Under the pieces are notes generated by a model, which worked only from the letters and a program-made list of their open reading frames with translations, ran no database searches and had not been told where the DNA came from. A DNA stretch of 64,000 nucleotides from Chitinophagaceae bacterium (GTDB lineage Bacteria; Bacteroidota; Bacteroidia; Chitinophagales; Chitinophagaceae). The stretch covers positions 408,844 through 472,843 of the forward strand of contig PMSV01000019.1 in the NCBI GenBank assembly GCA_003168265.1, given 5' to 3'. This document shows positions 1 to 7,810 of the stretch, piece after piece. A program made the position numbers and the translations under genes. How positions within the stretch are numbered: position 1 is the first letter of the stretch; every line of letters begins with the position of its first letter.

Positions 1-72
1 AATGTCCGACTGTATCTCTTCAAATTCCTTATCCGCAATCTTATATAGCACTTTTAAAGATTCCAGGTCCAT
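1..72 (-). CDS. partial hypothetical protein (N-terminus only)
   Basis: An ATG on the minus strand (complement of 70-72) opens a frame running off the left edge of the window. The visible 24 residues begin MDLESLKVLYKIADKEFEEI and look helical and charged. The start lies 6 bases after the stop of the upstream gene at 79-417, so the two are probably co-transcribed. No family is recognisable from so short a piece. Confidence 0.5.
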   Translation of the reverse strand, partial: MDLESLKVLYKIADKEFEEIQSDI

Positions 73-78
73 AAACAC

Positions 79-417
79 TTATTCCAGGTTTGCAGCCTTC
101 AAAATAGGTCCATATTTGTTGATCAACTCCTCCATCCGGTCCATGCTCTTAAAGTTTTGTGTATTATTGTTGATAGCCAAAACTTCATCATGCAAAGCAG
201 TTAACTCACTTACCCGTAAAGGGTCCAGATTCGCCTTATTCAATTCCTTCCGTCGCTCTCTCGATGCATACGCAATCAACCCATTCAAAATGCCATTCGC
301 GCTCTCCGTCAACCTATACCAATCCAGCGGATTCCTCTCCTGAACTTCACGAGTCGCTTCCAAACTCAGGTTCAATTGCCGCGCAATCGTCAGCCAGTCC
401 TTGTACAAAATCTGCAT
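79..417 (-). CDS. small hypothetical protein, 112 aa
   Basis: An intact frame from ATG (complement of 415-417) to TAA. The product is soluble, mostly helical by composition, and has no signal peptide, membrane segment or motif that I recognise. It sits directly upstream of the partial gene at 1-72, so the pair looks like an operon running out of the window. It lies within the accessory stretch that ends at ssrA. Function unknown. Confidence 0.5.
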   Translation of the reverse strand: MQILYKDWLTIARQLNLSLEATREVQERNPLDWYRLTESANGILNGLIAYASRERRKELNKANLDPLRVSELTALHDEVLAINNNTQNFKSMDRMEELINKYGPILKAANLE

Positions 418-823
418 GGCAACCGGAGCCCCCCATAATATCCTTCACTATTATTGCTTCCATAATTCCATTATTTTACAACCTAAAATTACAAAACCGG
501 ATCGGACTGATGCTAGCCGCTCTCTTACAGTAAATTGTTAAATTAACAGTACAATTTGCGTATTTTCATAATTTTTTTCACACAATTATCTTTCCTACGA
601 AGCGAATTTGAAATGGATAATCCCTTGGTCCATTATTCTGAAAAAAGGCCAAAGTAAAAAAGGGTGATTGGCATATTGCCAAACACTGGTTGAGTCACCA
701 TCTATTTGATGTATAGACCTTCAGAATAGGCGGCTACCCAAGCAAATACCTGGCCTGATATTTTGCTCTCTTTTCACAATTTATTTTTTTAAAACAATTT
801 AATTTTATTGTCAAATATTTTGC
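418..823. other. AT-rich intergenic stretch, no gene seen
   Basis: No convincing coding frame on either strand. It contains a perfect short palindrome, TTGGCATATTGCCAA at 668-682, enclosed by an outer GGTGA/TCACC pair at 663-667 and 695-699, so a hairpin is possible. There is no T-tract that would make it a terminator. It could be residue of a lost mobile element. Nothing else was identified. Confidence 0.4.
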
Positions 824-849
824 ATGTACGGTTTTATTCCGTACATTTG
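818..849 (+). promoter_or_regulatory. promoter overlapped by palindromic operator of the DUF1778/GNAT operon
   Basis: A perfect inverted repeat, ATGTACGG-TTTTATT-CCGTACAT, spans 824-846. It is immediately followed by, and overlaps, a Bacteroidota -7 box TACATTTG at 842-849 (consensus TAnnTTTG). A TTTTG at 818-822 sits about 19 bases upstream of the -7 box and can serve as the -33 element. The antitoxin ATG is at 876. The palindrome therefore fills the promoter spacer, the expected place for an autoregulatory operator bound by the ribbon-helix-helix antitoxin. Confidence 0.75.
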
Positions 850-875
850 GATTGAAATCGTAAACAAAAATAATC

Positions 876-1157
876 ATGAAACTTTCAGAAAAATCCCGCT
901 TCGATATCAGATTAACCCAGGATCTAAAAGACTCATTTGAGTATGCGGCAAATATCGGCGGCTACAGCACTCTGACAGAATTCGTACTATCCTCCGTTCA
1001 GCGTCAAGCCAATGAAATCATTGAAAAACATAACGCCATACTTGCCTCTGCTAAAGATCAACAAATATTCTTTGATGCCCTCATGGACGCAGACCAACCA
1101 AATAATGCACTCACAAAAGCAGCAACCAGGTATAAAAAATCTCTTACCAGCAAATGA
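876..1157 (+). CDS. DUF1778-family (TacA-like) antitoxin
   Basis: A 93-residue protein with an N-terminal ribbon-helix-helix style segment (KSRFDIRLTQDLKDSFEYAA, then GGYSTLTEFVLSSV at about residues 28-41) and a helical, charged C-terminal tail, as in DUF1778 antitoxins. In this family the N-terminus binds the operator DNA and the tail wraps around and neutralises a GNAT toxin. The stop overlaps the toxin start by four bases (ATGA at 1154-1157), so the two are translationally coupled. The palindrome at 824-846 is its probable operator. Identification rests on length, fold-like pattern and partner gene. Confidence 0.85.
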   Translation: MKLSEKSRFDIRLTQDLKDSFEYAANIGGYSTLTEFVLSSVQRQANEIIEKHNAILASAKDQQIFFDALMDADQPNNALTKAATRYKKSLTSK

Positions 1158-1654
1158 ATTATCGGACCGTTCCACTCAACCGATCCCACAAAAAAGAAAA
1201 ATTTAACTGCGGCAAACCCCTGCTCGACAATTATTTACTCCGGCAGGCCAAACAGGATATCAAAAGAAAGCTCTCCGCATGCTTTATTCTTGAAGGTCCA
1301 GAAAATAAAGTTCAGGGATACTATACTCTGTCAAGCGCTTCAATAAAGAGAGACCTATTGCCCAATTCCATCCGAAATGTGATGCCCCCCTCCTATCATG
1401 ATCTCCCTGCAACACTCTTGGGCAGGATGGCCGTGGACATTACTTGCCAGGGTATGAAGCTAGGAGAAGTTCTGCTGATTGATGCACTGAAACGCAGTTA
1501 TGAAATTTCCACAACTGCCATCGGATCAATGGCAATAATTGTCGACCCCATCGATGAAGAAGCAACCAGGTTCTATCTTAAATATGGGTTTATTCTCTTG
1601 CCAGACAGTGGCAAAATGTTTATTCCAATGGAAACAGTCGCAATGCTATTTTAG
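1154..1654 (+). CDS. GNAT-family acetyltransferase toxin (TacT/AtaT-like)
   Basis: A 166-residue GCN5-related acetyltransferase. The opening pattern 'RTVPLNRSHKKEKFNCGKPLLDNYL' with conserved F-x-C-G-x-x-x-L-D-x-Y-L is typical of toxins paired with DUF1778 proteins. An LLGRMAVD strand and then QGMKLGEVLLIDAL form the acetyl-CoA pyrophosphate-binding segment (about residues 92-113), followed by the late 'FYLKYGFILLPD' motif. Family members acetylate the amino acid on charged tRNA and stop translation. The gene overlaps its antitoxin by ATGA and appears intact. The substrate tRNA cannot be read from sequence. Confidence 0.88.
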   Translation: MNYRTVPLNRSHKKEKFNCGKPLLDNYLLRQAKQDIKRKLSACFILEGPENKVQGYYTLSSASIKRDLLPNSIRNVMPPSYHDLPATLLGRMAVDITCQGMKLGEVLLIDALKRSYEISTTAIGSMAIIVDPIDEEATRFYLKYGFILLPDSGKMFIPMETVAMLF

Positions 1655-2073
1655 TTTGCGATTTTGTTGAATGTCTTTTACGGCCCTGATCCAAAGTTGC
1701 CTTGAATCATTGTACCCTCAATTCGCATTGAGCTTACCTTGGCCCTCAAACTCCGGGGAATAAAACAATTTACAGCTTACGCCACTTATCCGGATCGCCC
1801 TTTGATGTCTCGCGCACTCTTTCGACATGCAATGTAGCATTCGGATTGTACATAGGTCCACAGAAGCCGCCGTGGTTTCGGAATAGCTATGAGGGCGAAT
1901 TGTGTGAAAAAGTCGGGGAGCGTATAGCTGGTTATCAATCATAGGATCGAATATTTATCAACAAGACAAATTTTGGTGGGCTACAATCGCAAATTCGCCA
2001 TGATGGGAAATCCGAAAACTATAGAAAGACAAGAAAACGGAAAGGGAATGAATATATTAAAGCTTTCAAGGCC
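1655..2073. other. intergenic, no supportable gene
   Basis: About 420 bases between the toxin gene and the next minus-strand frame. Open frames exist on the minus strand (around 1718-1942) but have unusual composition and no recognisable motif or neighbour logic. The sequence is GC-richer than the RHS segment to its right, which suggests a patchwork of separate insertions. No RNA gene or repeat was identified. Confidence 0.4.
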
Positions 2074-2448
2074 TCACAGCTTTACTTTATACAAAGGCCC
2101 GGAGTGATTGCCAAAAACAAAATAAGTGGGTACGGAATCATAATGGAAATGATAATAAAATTCGGGGCTTGCGGGAACGTCATGGGTTATCAGAGCATAC
2201 AGGTTGTAATTGGCTACACGGACATTGTCCTTAATGAGATCGGGGATTTCGATTTTATTGTTCCTTAAATGGATGTTTACCTTTTCTTTTTCAACTGCCG
2301 GGATGCCAAGTATGGTCGTGTCCCAGGTCCCCGACCTTGGGCGAAAATAAATGAGGTGTTTGCCGGAATCCCAATAGCATTCAGAATTTTTATCAGGCTG
2401 GTCCGATGATTTCAAAGGGTTCCCGAGAAAAACCTGAGTAACATTCAA
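2074..2448 (-). CDS. hypothetical protein, probably 5'-truncated
   Basis: A 124-residue frame ending in TAA at the low-coordinate side. It is rich in aromatic and beta-type residues (for example FYYHFHYDSVPTYFVFGNHS near the C-terminus), suggesting an extracytoplasmic domain, but it has no signal peptide. Its ATG lies exactly where recognisable RHS sequence begins on the other strand (about 2440-2450). This probably means that the original N-terminus was lost at the recombination joint that brought in the RHS tip. Family not recognised. Confidence 0.4.
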   Translation of the reverse strand: MNVTQVFLGNPLKSSDQPDKNSECYWDSGKHLIYFRPRSGTWDTTILGIPAVEKEKVNIHLRNNKIEIPDLIKDNVRVANYNLYALITHDVPASPEFYYHFHYDSVPTYFVFGNHSGPLYKVKL

Positions 2449-2469
2449 CTACTGTACAATGGCAAGGAG

Positions 2470-3534
2470 ATGCTAGATGAAAATGCAGATTTGAATTGGT
2501 ACGATTATGCATTTAGGAATTATGATCCGCAGATTGGAAGGTTTCCACAGCTTGATCCGTTAGCCGACAATTTTCCATTTTTAACGCCCTATCAGTATGC
2601 AACTAATGATCCAATAACCAATATTGATATGGATGGCTTGGAGGGTTGCCCTGCAGTTGCTGGTTTAGTTGGCTATGTAGGAAATTTGGGAAGTGCTTTC
2701 TCGGCTGGTTCAAGCATAGTTAATGGTATAGAAGCAGTTTTTCGAATTAGCAGTGTGACAAGCACAACACTAAGCGTACTTAGTTTAACAGGAAACGTAG
2801 TTGAAACAAGTTCACAAAAAGAGATTATTAATGAGTCAACGAGTTCAAGTGCAATTAATAAAGAATTTCAGACAAATGGGGTCGGAAATAATGCACCAAG
2901 ACCTGAAAGTAATGGCTCTGGTCCTCCTGATTTAGAAAACGATCCCGATGCACCTTCTGATATGCAAGTGAGTCAGGATTATTTTGATTTTGTAAAATCT
3001 GCTGAGGGTCCAGGTCTTAAAATTTATTACGATAACGCCAAACCAAAAAGGAATTTGACAGGTGGGTGGGGTCATAAACTTACCCCTGATGAGCTTAAAA
3101 CTTATAAAAAGGGTGACCCAGTTACGCCTGATCAAAGAAATAAATGGTTTGCCGCCGATATTGGTACTTTTGAAAATGGCATAAATAATGCTGTAAAAGG
3201 GATCAAATTAACACAATTTCAATTTGATGCGCTTGTTAACCTTGCTTATAATATAGGCCATGTTCCGAGTACAGTATTAGCATATGTGAAAAAAGGAAAT
3301 TTTGTAGAAGCGTCATTGGAATTTAACAGATTAAATCGACATGCCGATAAAGGCATCGATGTTAGAAGAGCAAATGAACAAAGATTATTCGATAGTGGAA
3401 ATTACAAATATAAATTTGGGATTCATACTTGGTTTTGGGATTACATTAAGAATGTAAAAAATTCTTTCCGAAGAAGTAAAAACTATGACCCTCATCTATG
3501 GAACAAATTTAAGATGGCAGAATATGGCGACTAA
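2470..3534 (+). CDS. orphan RHS C-terminal tip with GH24 lysozyme toxin domain
   Basis: Residues 1-58 are the end of an RHS/YD-repeat core: LNWYDYAFRNYDPQIGRF, LDPLADNFPFLTPYQYATND and the closing DMDGLEG. The homologous frame extends upstream of the ATG (Q-L-L-Y-N-G-K-E) to a stop at 2407-2409, so the large RHS barrel is missing. After a variable linker (about 60-165), residues 170-315 form a T4-lysozyme-like GH24 domain. The catalytic triad is visible: Glu179 in SAEG, Asp188 in YYDN and Thr197 in LTGGWGH, with the late RRANEQRLF motif. Such domains cut peptidoglycan between MurNAc and GlcNAc. As it stands the gene has no delivery part, so it is a displaced toxin cassette. A signal-peptide protein follows directly, fitting a periplasmic immunity role. 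The segment is AT-rich. Confidence 0.82.
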   Translation: MLDENADLNWYDYAFRNYDPQIGRFPQLDPLADNFPFLTPYQYATNDPITNIDMDGLEGCPAVAGLVGYVGNLGSAFSAGSSIVNGIEAVFRISSVTSTTLSVLSLTGNVVETSSQKEIINESTSSSAINKEFQTNGVGNNAPRPESNGSGPPDLENDPDAPSDMQVSQDYFDFVKSAEGPGLKIYYDNAKPKRNLTGGWGHKLTPDELKTYKKGDPVTPDQRNKWFAADIGTFENGINNAVKGIKLTQFQFDALVNLAYNIGHVPSTVLAYVKKGNFVEASLEFNRLNRHADKGIDVRRANEQRLFDSGNYKYKFGIHTWFWDYIKNVKNSFRRSKNYDPHLWNKFKMAEYGD

Positions 3535-3571
3535 AGTGTATAGTCATAATTTGGAAGGTAAAATTAGTTAT

Positions 3572-4150
3572 ATGTATAGAACAATTCTTCTCATCGGCCT
3601 ACTAATTCAAGCTAATATAGTATTGGCGCAGATTTCAAATGAGTACAGACAAAAAGATAGCTTTGAACTTATAAAAAAAGACCAAAAAAACATTTATGAG
3701 CAATCATCAAGTGTAGGGGATATTAATCAGCAAGATATCAGGAGGCTATCAGAACCATTATTAGCTTTAGCAGCTTATTATTGTGGTTTTGGAGGTTCGG
3801 AATGTGGTAATAATGATAGTTGTAAATTAACAATTTCACTTGGATTAGGTAAGCAAGGTTCGAGAAAACAAGTTGAATTAATACAAAAATGGCTCGGAAA
3901 CGATAGCGCTGCAAAAATCTTAATTAAACAAAAGTGCTATCAACCACCGGATGGCGCTTCAATTTTTTCAAATTACATTTATTTTAATTTTAAACTACAA
4001 GGTAATATTGTAACCGTGAATTATCTACTAATAAACTATGATCACGGTAAATATTATTCCATAAGAGGACCGGACATATATAAAATTAAAAATAATCATA
4101 TCGAGGTAGTAAAAAGAAATATTTGGAGTGATCTTGTTATTAAGAATTGA
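3572..4150 (+). CDS. exported protein, candidate immunity protein for the RHS-lysozyme
   Basis: I place the start at the ATG at 3572, where a clear signal peptide begins (MYRTILLIGLLIQANIVLAQ, cleavage after LAQ). An earlier ATG at 3485 would bury this peptide and overlap the toxin. The mature protein of about 170 residues contains a Cys-rich patch (YYCGFGGSECGNNDSCK) and another Cys later, suggesting disulphides in the periplasm. It lies 37 bases behind the toxin stop, where RHS immunity genes normally sit. Export matches a toxin whose target, peptidoglycan, is periplasmic. The family is not recognised; the immunity role is inferred from position and location. Confidence 0.65.
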   Translation: MYRTILLIGLLIQANIVLAQISNEYRQKDSFELIKKDQKNIYEQSSSVGDINQQDIRRLSEPLLALAAYYCGFGGSECGNNDSCKLTISLGLGKQGSRKQVELIQKWLGNDSAAKILIKQKCYQPPDGASIFSNYIYFNFKLQGNIVTVNYLLINYDHGKYYSIRGPDIYKIKNNHIEVVKRNIWSDLVIKN

Positions 4151-4305
4151 ATCTTACTACGTGCCTACAATAATTTATTCCGATAATAAAATATTCGAAT
4201 TGATGGATTATTTTGATATATATATGGTATATCTATATCACTCCCCATTTTCGAGACCAAAAAGCTAGTGAGTTAAGTTAAGATCTGCGGTCATTTTCTG
4301 TTTCA

Positions 4306-4503
4306 TTATGCTGTCTTTTTTGTTTGTTCCTGATACCTGTCATTTGGTTTTTGCCTTGTGGTGTGATGGATTTTGTCGTTATAGTAAGTAATGTGGGCTT
4401 GAACTCCTTCATAGAGTTCAAGCCCATCTTCTGCAGGGTTCAGATAGATATAATCGTACTTGATGGATTTCCAAAACCTTTCGATCCAGATATTTGAGGT
4501 GGC
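4306..4503 (-). pseudogene. IS3-family transposase OrfB, C-terminal fragment
   Basis: On the minus strand, codons from about 4503 down to a TAA at 4306-4308 read an integrase-core ending: NIWIERFWKSIKYDYIYL, then YEGVQAHITYYNDKIHHTTR and KPNDRYQ. This is the typical end of an IS3-type DDE transposase, including the catalytic Glu in the IERFWKSIK segment. A TAG at 4504-4506 and loss of all upstream sequence show that it is only a fragment. It points away from the OrfA fragment at 4547, so the two are rearranged. Confidence 0.8.
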
Positions 4504-4546
4504 CTAGTTTCCACGGACAGAGAATTCCAATAAATTTACACAGTTT

Positions 4547-4789
4547 ATGGAAAGCAAATCTGTCAAATCAAGCCGTCGGAAGTACGATTTAGACTTCAAG
4601 AAAGAAGTGGTCAAAATGGTTGAAGCGGGACGTTCAGTTCCGGATGTTGCTCAATCATTGGGAATCGGAATCAATCTAATCTATTACTGGATGAAGCAGG
4701 CTAAGAAAAAGCCGGTAGGCGAAAGAACCAAACAGGGTTAAGATTTCGATGAGGAAAAATCGGCACTTCAAAAACGGATAAAGGAAGGA
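4547..4789 (+). pseudogene. IS3-family OrfA remnant with internal stop
   Basis: The frame opens with a transposase helix-turn-helix (RKYDLDFKKEVVKMVEAG, SVPDVAQSLGIGINLIYYWM), as in IS3/IS911 OrfA. A TAA at 4739-4741 stops it at 64 residues. The same frame continues past the stop with DFDEEKSALQKRIKE, the usual leucine-zipper part of OrfA. It is therefore an OrfA with a nonsense change, cut off again near 4789. It is divergent from the OrfB fragment at 4306-4503, so the element has been broken and inverted. Confidence 0.78.
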
Positions 4790-5062
4790 TGCGGGGAACC
4801 TCCAAGTGATGTTACTGTATGGTCAAAAAGGCCATATCCTGAACCAATTGAGCCACCTGATGTATCATTACCGAAGTATACGATCCCGTTACCTTCGGAA
4901 GAAGCGCCAAGACCATCTGAGCCATTTAATATTCAACCAGGAGGACCTATTTTAAATCCATTAATTAAGCCTATTTTTAAGGCAGCTGTTGGGTCTACAA
5001 TTCTTGCAGGGGCGTACTGGGTAATCTCAAATTATGCATGGGTTTTAGTTTTTGCACTTTAA
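4790..5062 (+). pseudogene. startless C-terminal coding fragment, proline-rich then membrane-like
   Basis: The frame that carries the OrfA remnant runs on, open, to TAA at 5060-5062, but the sequence is no longer transposase. It is a Pro/Glu-rich stretch (YPEPIEPPDVSLPKY, PSEEAPRPSEPF), then PGGPILNPLIKPI and a hydrophobic end (AGAYWVISNYAWVLVFAL). No start codon belongs to it. It reads like the tail of a larger secreted or polymorphic-toxin type protein left after deletion, joined at about 4789 to the IS piece. Family not recognised. Confidence 0.5.
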
Positions 5063-5091
5063 TTCAACTTGAAAAAAAATTATTATTAGAT

Positions 5092-5892
5092 ATGGAGTTT
5101 ATGTATTGGAATAATTGTTTAATTAAAATATCCCTGGATTGTATAATGCCAGTTTATGAAATTATGGGTTTAGAATTATCAGATAAATCCAAGTTTCAAA
5201 AGCTACTAAAAAGTCAGGTTAATAGACATTTACAAAATGAAAAAAAATATCCTTGGTTATCAAAAAAGGTCTATGACCTTTTTTTATTTGAAATTAATGA
5301 AAAACTAACAGAACGTGATTACAAAAATTTTGTTTGCTTTGCTACCAGCATCTTTGAAACCAGCAATGTAGAATGTCTTTCGTGGAAATATTGGAAGGAT
5401 TCATTTCAAAAATTTCTCTATCCTGAGAAATATTACTTACCAATACTTAAACATTTAAAGCTTGAAAAAAAAAGGGTACTATTGAAAGAAGCATTTGAAA
5501 ATGACAGAGCTGCCAAAGATAGCTACTCTATTTATGAGCTTTATTCAATTCGAGATAAAAAGTCTTTTTCTGCTTGGGACAAGAAAATACTTGATATTGC
5601 TACTTTACCTGATGATGATTTTGATACTGACTTTTTCTTAGATATTGATTTTACTATAGATAATAATATATTCCAATTATTTTGGGAAAAATATGTGTCA
5701 CCATTACATAAGGATGAATTAGAAGAGCTATACTTAATTTGTAATTCTCTACATCTAAGTACAAATACCGCGGATAAAATTTATAAATTTCGTGATGAAG
5801 ATGGCAAGGAGCATAATATGAATGTACCTGGAAAGTTTTTATCTGATTTAACGAAGCCCTCTTTTATGCGTAGGTGTATTACAAATTCATGA
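5092..5892 (+). CDS. AT-rich hypothetical protein, possible immunity-type gene
   Basis: A frame of about 266 residues from ATG at 5092 (an alternative ATG at 5038 overlaps the preceding fragment). The product is soluble, very rich in Lys, Asp, Phe and Tyr, with an acidic centre (DDDFDTDFFLDIDF). There is no signal peptide or recognised domain. It follows 30 bases behind a tail fragment that could be the end of a toxin, the usual place for an immunity gene. Its strong AT bias matches the RHS cassette rather than the core genes. Function unknown; immunity is inferred from context only. Confidence 0.5.
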   Translation: MEFMYWNNCLIKISLDCIMPVYEIMGLELSDKSKFQKLLKSQVNRHLQNEKKYPWLSKKVYDLFLFEINEKLTERDYKNFVCFATSIFETSNVECLSWKYWKDSFQKFLYPEKYYLPILKHLKLEKKRVLLKEAFENDRAAKDSYSIYELYSIRDKKSFSAWDKKILDIATLPDDDFDTDFFLDIDFTIDNNIFQLFWEKYVSPLHKDELEELYLICNSLHLSTNTADKIYKFRDEDGKEHNMNVPGKFLSDLTKPSFMRRCITNS

Positions 5893-5911
5893 AAAAGCAG
5901 ATTCTTATAAA

Positions 5912-6898
5912 ATGAAAAAGGCGGAAGTATTATTGAAGAATAAGATATATGATCTCCAAAAGTCAATAATGTTAATTATTCAGTTAGTTATTGTCTCACT
6001 TATTTCCTGCGACTTGCCTCCTCATCAAAATGGTGAAGATAATAACCCAGACAAATCCTATGACATCCTTATCAAACCCGCTCCCGGTTCCAAATACGAA
6101 TATACAATTCAAAATAGTTCCCAAACTCAAATGGAATTGAATGATAAAAAGGTAGAAAATAAAAGCAAATCCGATATTGACGTGATCTATGCTATTGAAA
6201 AGGATAGTTCGAATAATACCGTCGTTTCGGTTAACTACAACAAGATTCATATCTATTCCAAAATTAATGACGACGAAACAGAACTGGATGCTGCGAATGC
6301 CGGAAATTCCATCAATCCTGCCGAAAAGCTATTGGGCATCCTAAAGAGTGCCAATATGAAAGCTATACTTAACGGCAACGGAGAGGTTGTAAACATGACC
6401 GGCTATAAGGAAATGGCAGACCAGGTCATTGCAAATATTCAAAGCGAAGACCCGGAAACAAGAAGTGTTATTCAAAAGCAATGGAAGGACTTCATTGAGC
6501 AGAAATTGGTGAAAAAAAACATTGAAGAGATATTTGGAATCTATCCAGATTCCGCGATGCATATCGGAGGTACATGGAATTCCATCACAAAGGAAAAGGG
6601 CGACATGAATTTCCTGGTCAAAAATCAATATACCCTGTAGTCGATCAGCGATGGCATAGCCGAGATAGAATCGCATGGCCAGATGACTGCGGACAGCACC
6701 TCCTTGAAATATATGGGCTTCGATGTAAATTCCAACCTGAGTGGTTCACAAGAAGGCAGCTATGAAGTTGATATAAAAACAGGTATGCTAAAAGGCTGCA
6801 AGATGACAGCCAATGTGGAAGGGTCCGTTCAGGTTCTTGGGCATGAAGTGCCATTTAAGGTAGATATAAAGGTCGAGATGGAAGGGAAGAAAATTTAG
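5912..6898 (+). pseudogene. DUF6263-like lipoprotein gene interrupted by an amber codon
   Basis: The protein begins with a lipoprotein signal (hydrophobic MLIIQLVIVSLISC, lipobox ending at Cys), followed by a soluble domain with the pattern GSKYEYTIQNSSQTQMEL and later 'MKAILNGNGEVVNMTGYKEM', as in DUF6263-type Bacteroidota lipoproteins. A TAG at 6638-6640 stops it after 242 residues. The same frame continues without another stop for 86 codons to 6898 with fitting sequence (YEVDIKTGMLKGCKM, VLGHEVPFKVDIKVEMEG). One substitution (for example AAG to TAG) explains this. The gene is either newly inactivated or the base is an error. Two ATGs (5912 and 5969) could start it. Confidence 0.7.
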
Positions 6899-7003
6899 AG
6901 ATTATATTCTTTTCGGATTACCCATACAAGCGTCTAAGTAGTGTCTAAGCTTTGGCAAATAAAGAAGAAAATTGATATTTAGGACAATCGCTTGATTTCT
7001 CAT

Positions 7004-7440
7004 CTACCTCTTCCTCCCCTTCTTCCTTTTCACCCTATCCCGATTCTGACTCGGAGTCTCATTGAATTTTCTCTTGAACAGCAAACAAAAGTAGGCCACG
7101 TTATTAAAATTCATCAGATTGGAAATATGCGTAATCGACTCATCCGTTTCCGCAAGCAAAGAGAGCGCAAGATTAAACTTCAGTTCATAATAGTATTGCA
7201 TCGGCGAATTGCCATATAAAGCCCAAAATCCCCTGTTCAGATTAAAAACATTCAACTGACAGAGCTGGCAAATATCTTCAAGGCTAAGCTCACGCACATT
7301 TTCCCTGGTCACAGATTCGTCCATCAATTTCTTCGAACTTATCACCCTCTCTCTCACTACATCGGTCATCTTAAAAGAATGATCCCAGGGACTATCTTCT
7401 GCAATTTTGGCCAGCGCCGAATGCAATATCTGAGTCGCCC
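7004..7440 (-). pseudogene. AraC-type regulator remnant
   Basis: The minus-strand frame encodes the C-terminal part of an AraC-family regulator: LSLEDICQLCQLNVFNLNRGF and YYYELKFNLALSLLAETDESITHISNLMNFNNVAYFCLLFKRKF resemble the two helix-turn-helix units, followed by a basic tail. The N-terminal part is missing; upstream of about 7440 the sequence is an integrase fragment in another frame. A long chimeric frame exists across the joint (to 7573) but its first ~45 codons are out-of-frame integrase sequence. Presumed non-functional. Confidence 0.6.
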
Positions 7441-7566
7441 ATAGCGTTGGGTAGAATACTCGAATCTTTCCCCGTTGATCGTTATCCGCAGGTAAATCGG
7501 GTACAGGCCTTGTTTTGACTTTTTGTCTTTTCTGATGTGGAAAAGACTGTTTACATGGGTTTCCAT
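7438..7566 (-). pseudogene. N-terminal remnant of a tyrosine-recombinase integrase
   Basis: From ATG at 7566 (minus strand) the first ~43 residues match the arm-binding N-terminus of Bacteroidota site-specific integrases: FHIRKDKKSKQGLYPIYLRI, then TINGERFEYST. The frame then loses homology at about 7440, where AraC-type sequence starts in a different frame. It lies about 245 bases from the 3' end of ssrA, a classic integration site. It is probably the footprint of the island's original integrase. Confidence 0.68.
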
Positions 7567-7753
7567 TTGTCAAGTATTAAAAGTTTAAAAATAAGCGGTC
7601 CTTAAACGCAAAACAAGATGTCCATTTAATGGACCCCTTGTCTGGAAAGGGTTTCAGCGCCCAAAGGATACCCAAATCCGATTTTAATCCTGGTATCCTG
7701 AAAAGAGCTTAAAAACCTGTAATGTTTTGAAAGTTTCTGGAAGGCCTGATAAA

Positions 7754-7785
7754 CAAAAAAGCCCGTAAATCAACGATTTACGAGC
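7754..7785 (-). terminator. intrinsic terminator of ssrA
   Basis: Read on the minus strand: GCTCGTAAATC-GTT-GATTTACGGGC followed by TTTTTTG. The 11-bp stem has a single G-U pair and lies 25 bases beyond the 3' end of the tmRNA gene. Confidence 0.88.
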
Positions 7786-7810
7786 TTCTAATAAAATTTG
7801 AAAATGAACT

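Noticed and set aside
668..682. palindrome TTGGCATATTGCCAA as a terminator or operator
   Set aside because: No T-tract, no gene directly beside it and no second copy; only mentioned as a hairpin.
1718..1942. minus-strand 74-codon frame between the toxin gene and the RHS region
   Set aside because: No family motif, unusual amino-acid composition and no neighbour that would explain it; treated as intergenic.
7004..7573. a single 189-codon gene for an AraC-type protein
   Set aside because: Its first ~45 codons are integrase sequence read in the wrong frame; the real content is two remnants joined near 7440.
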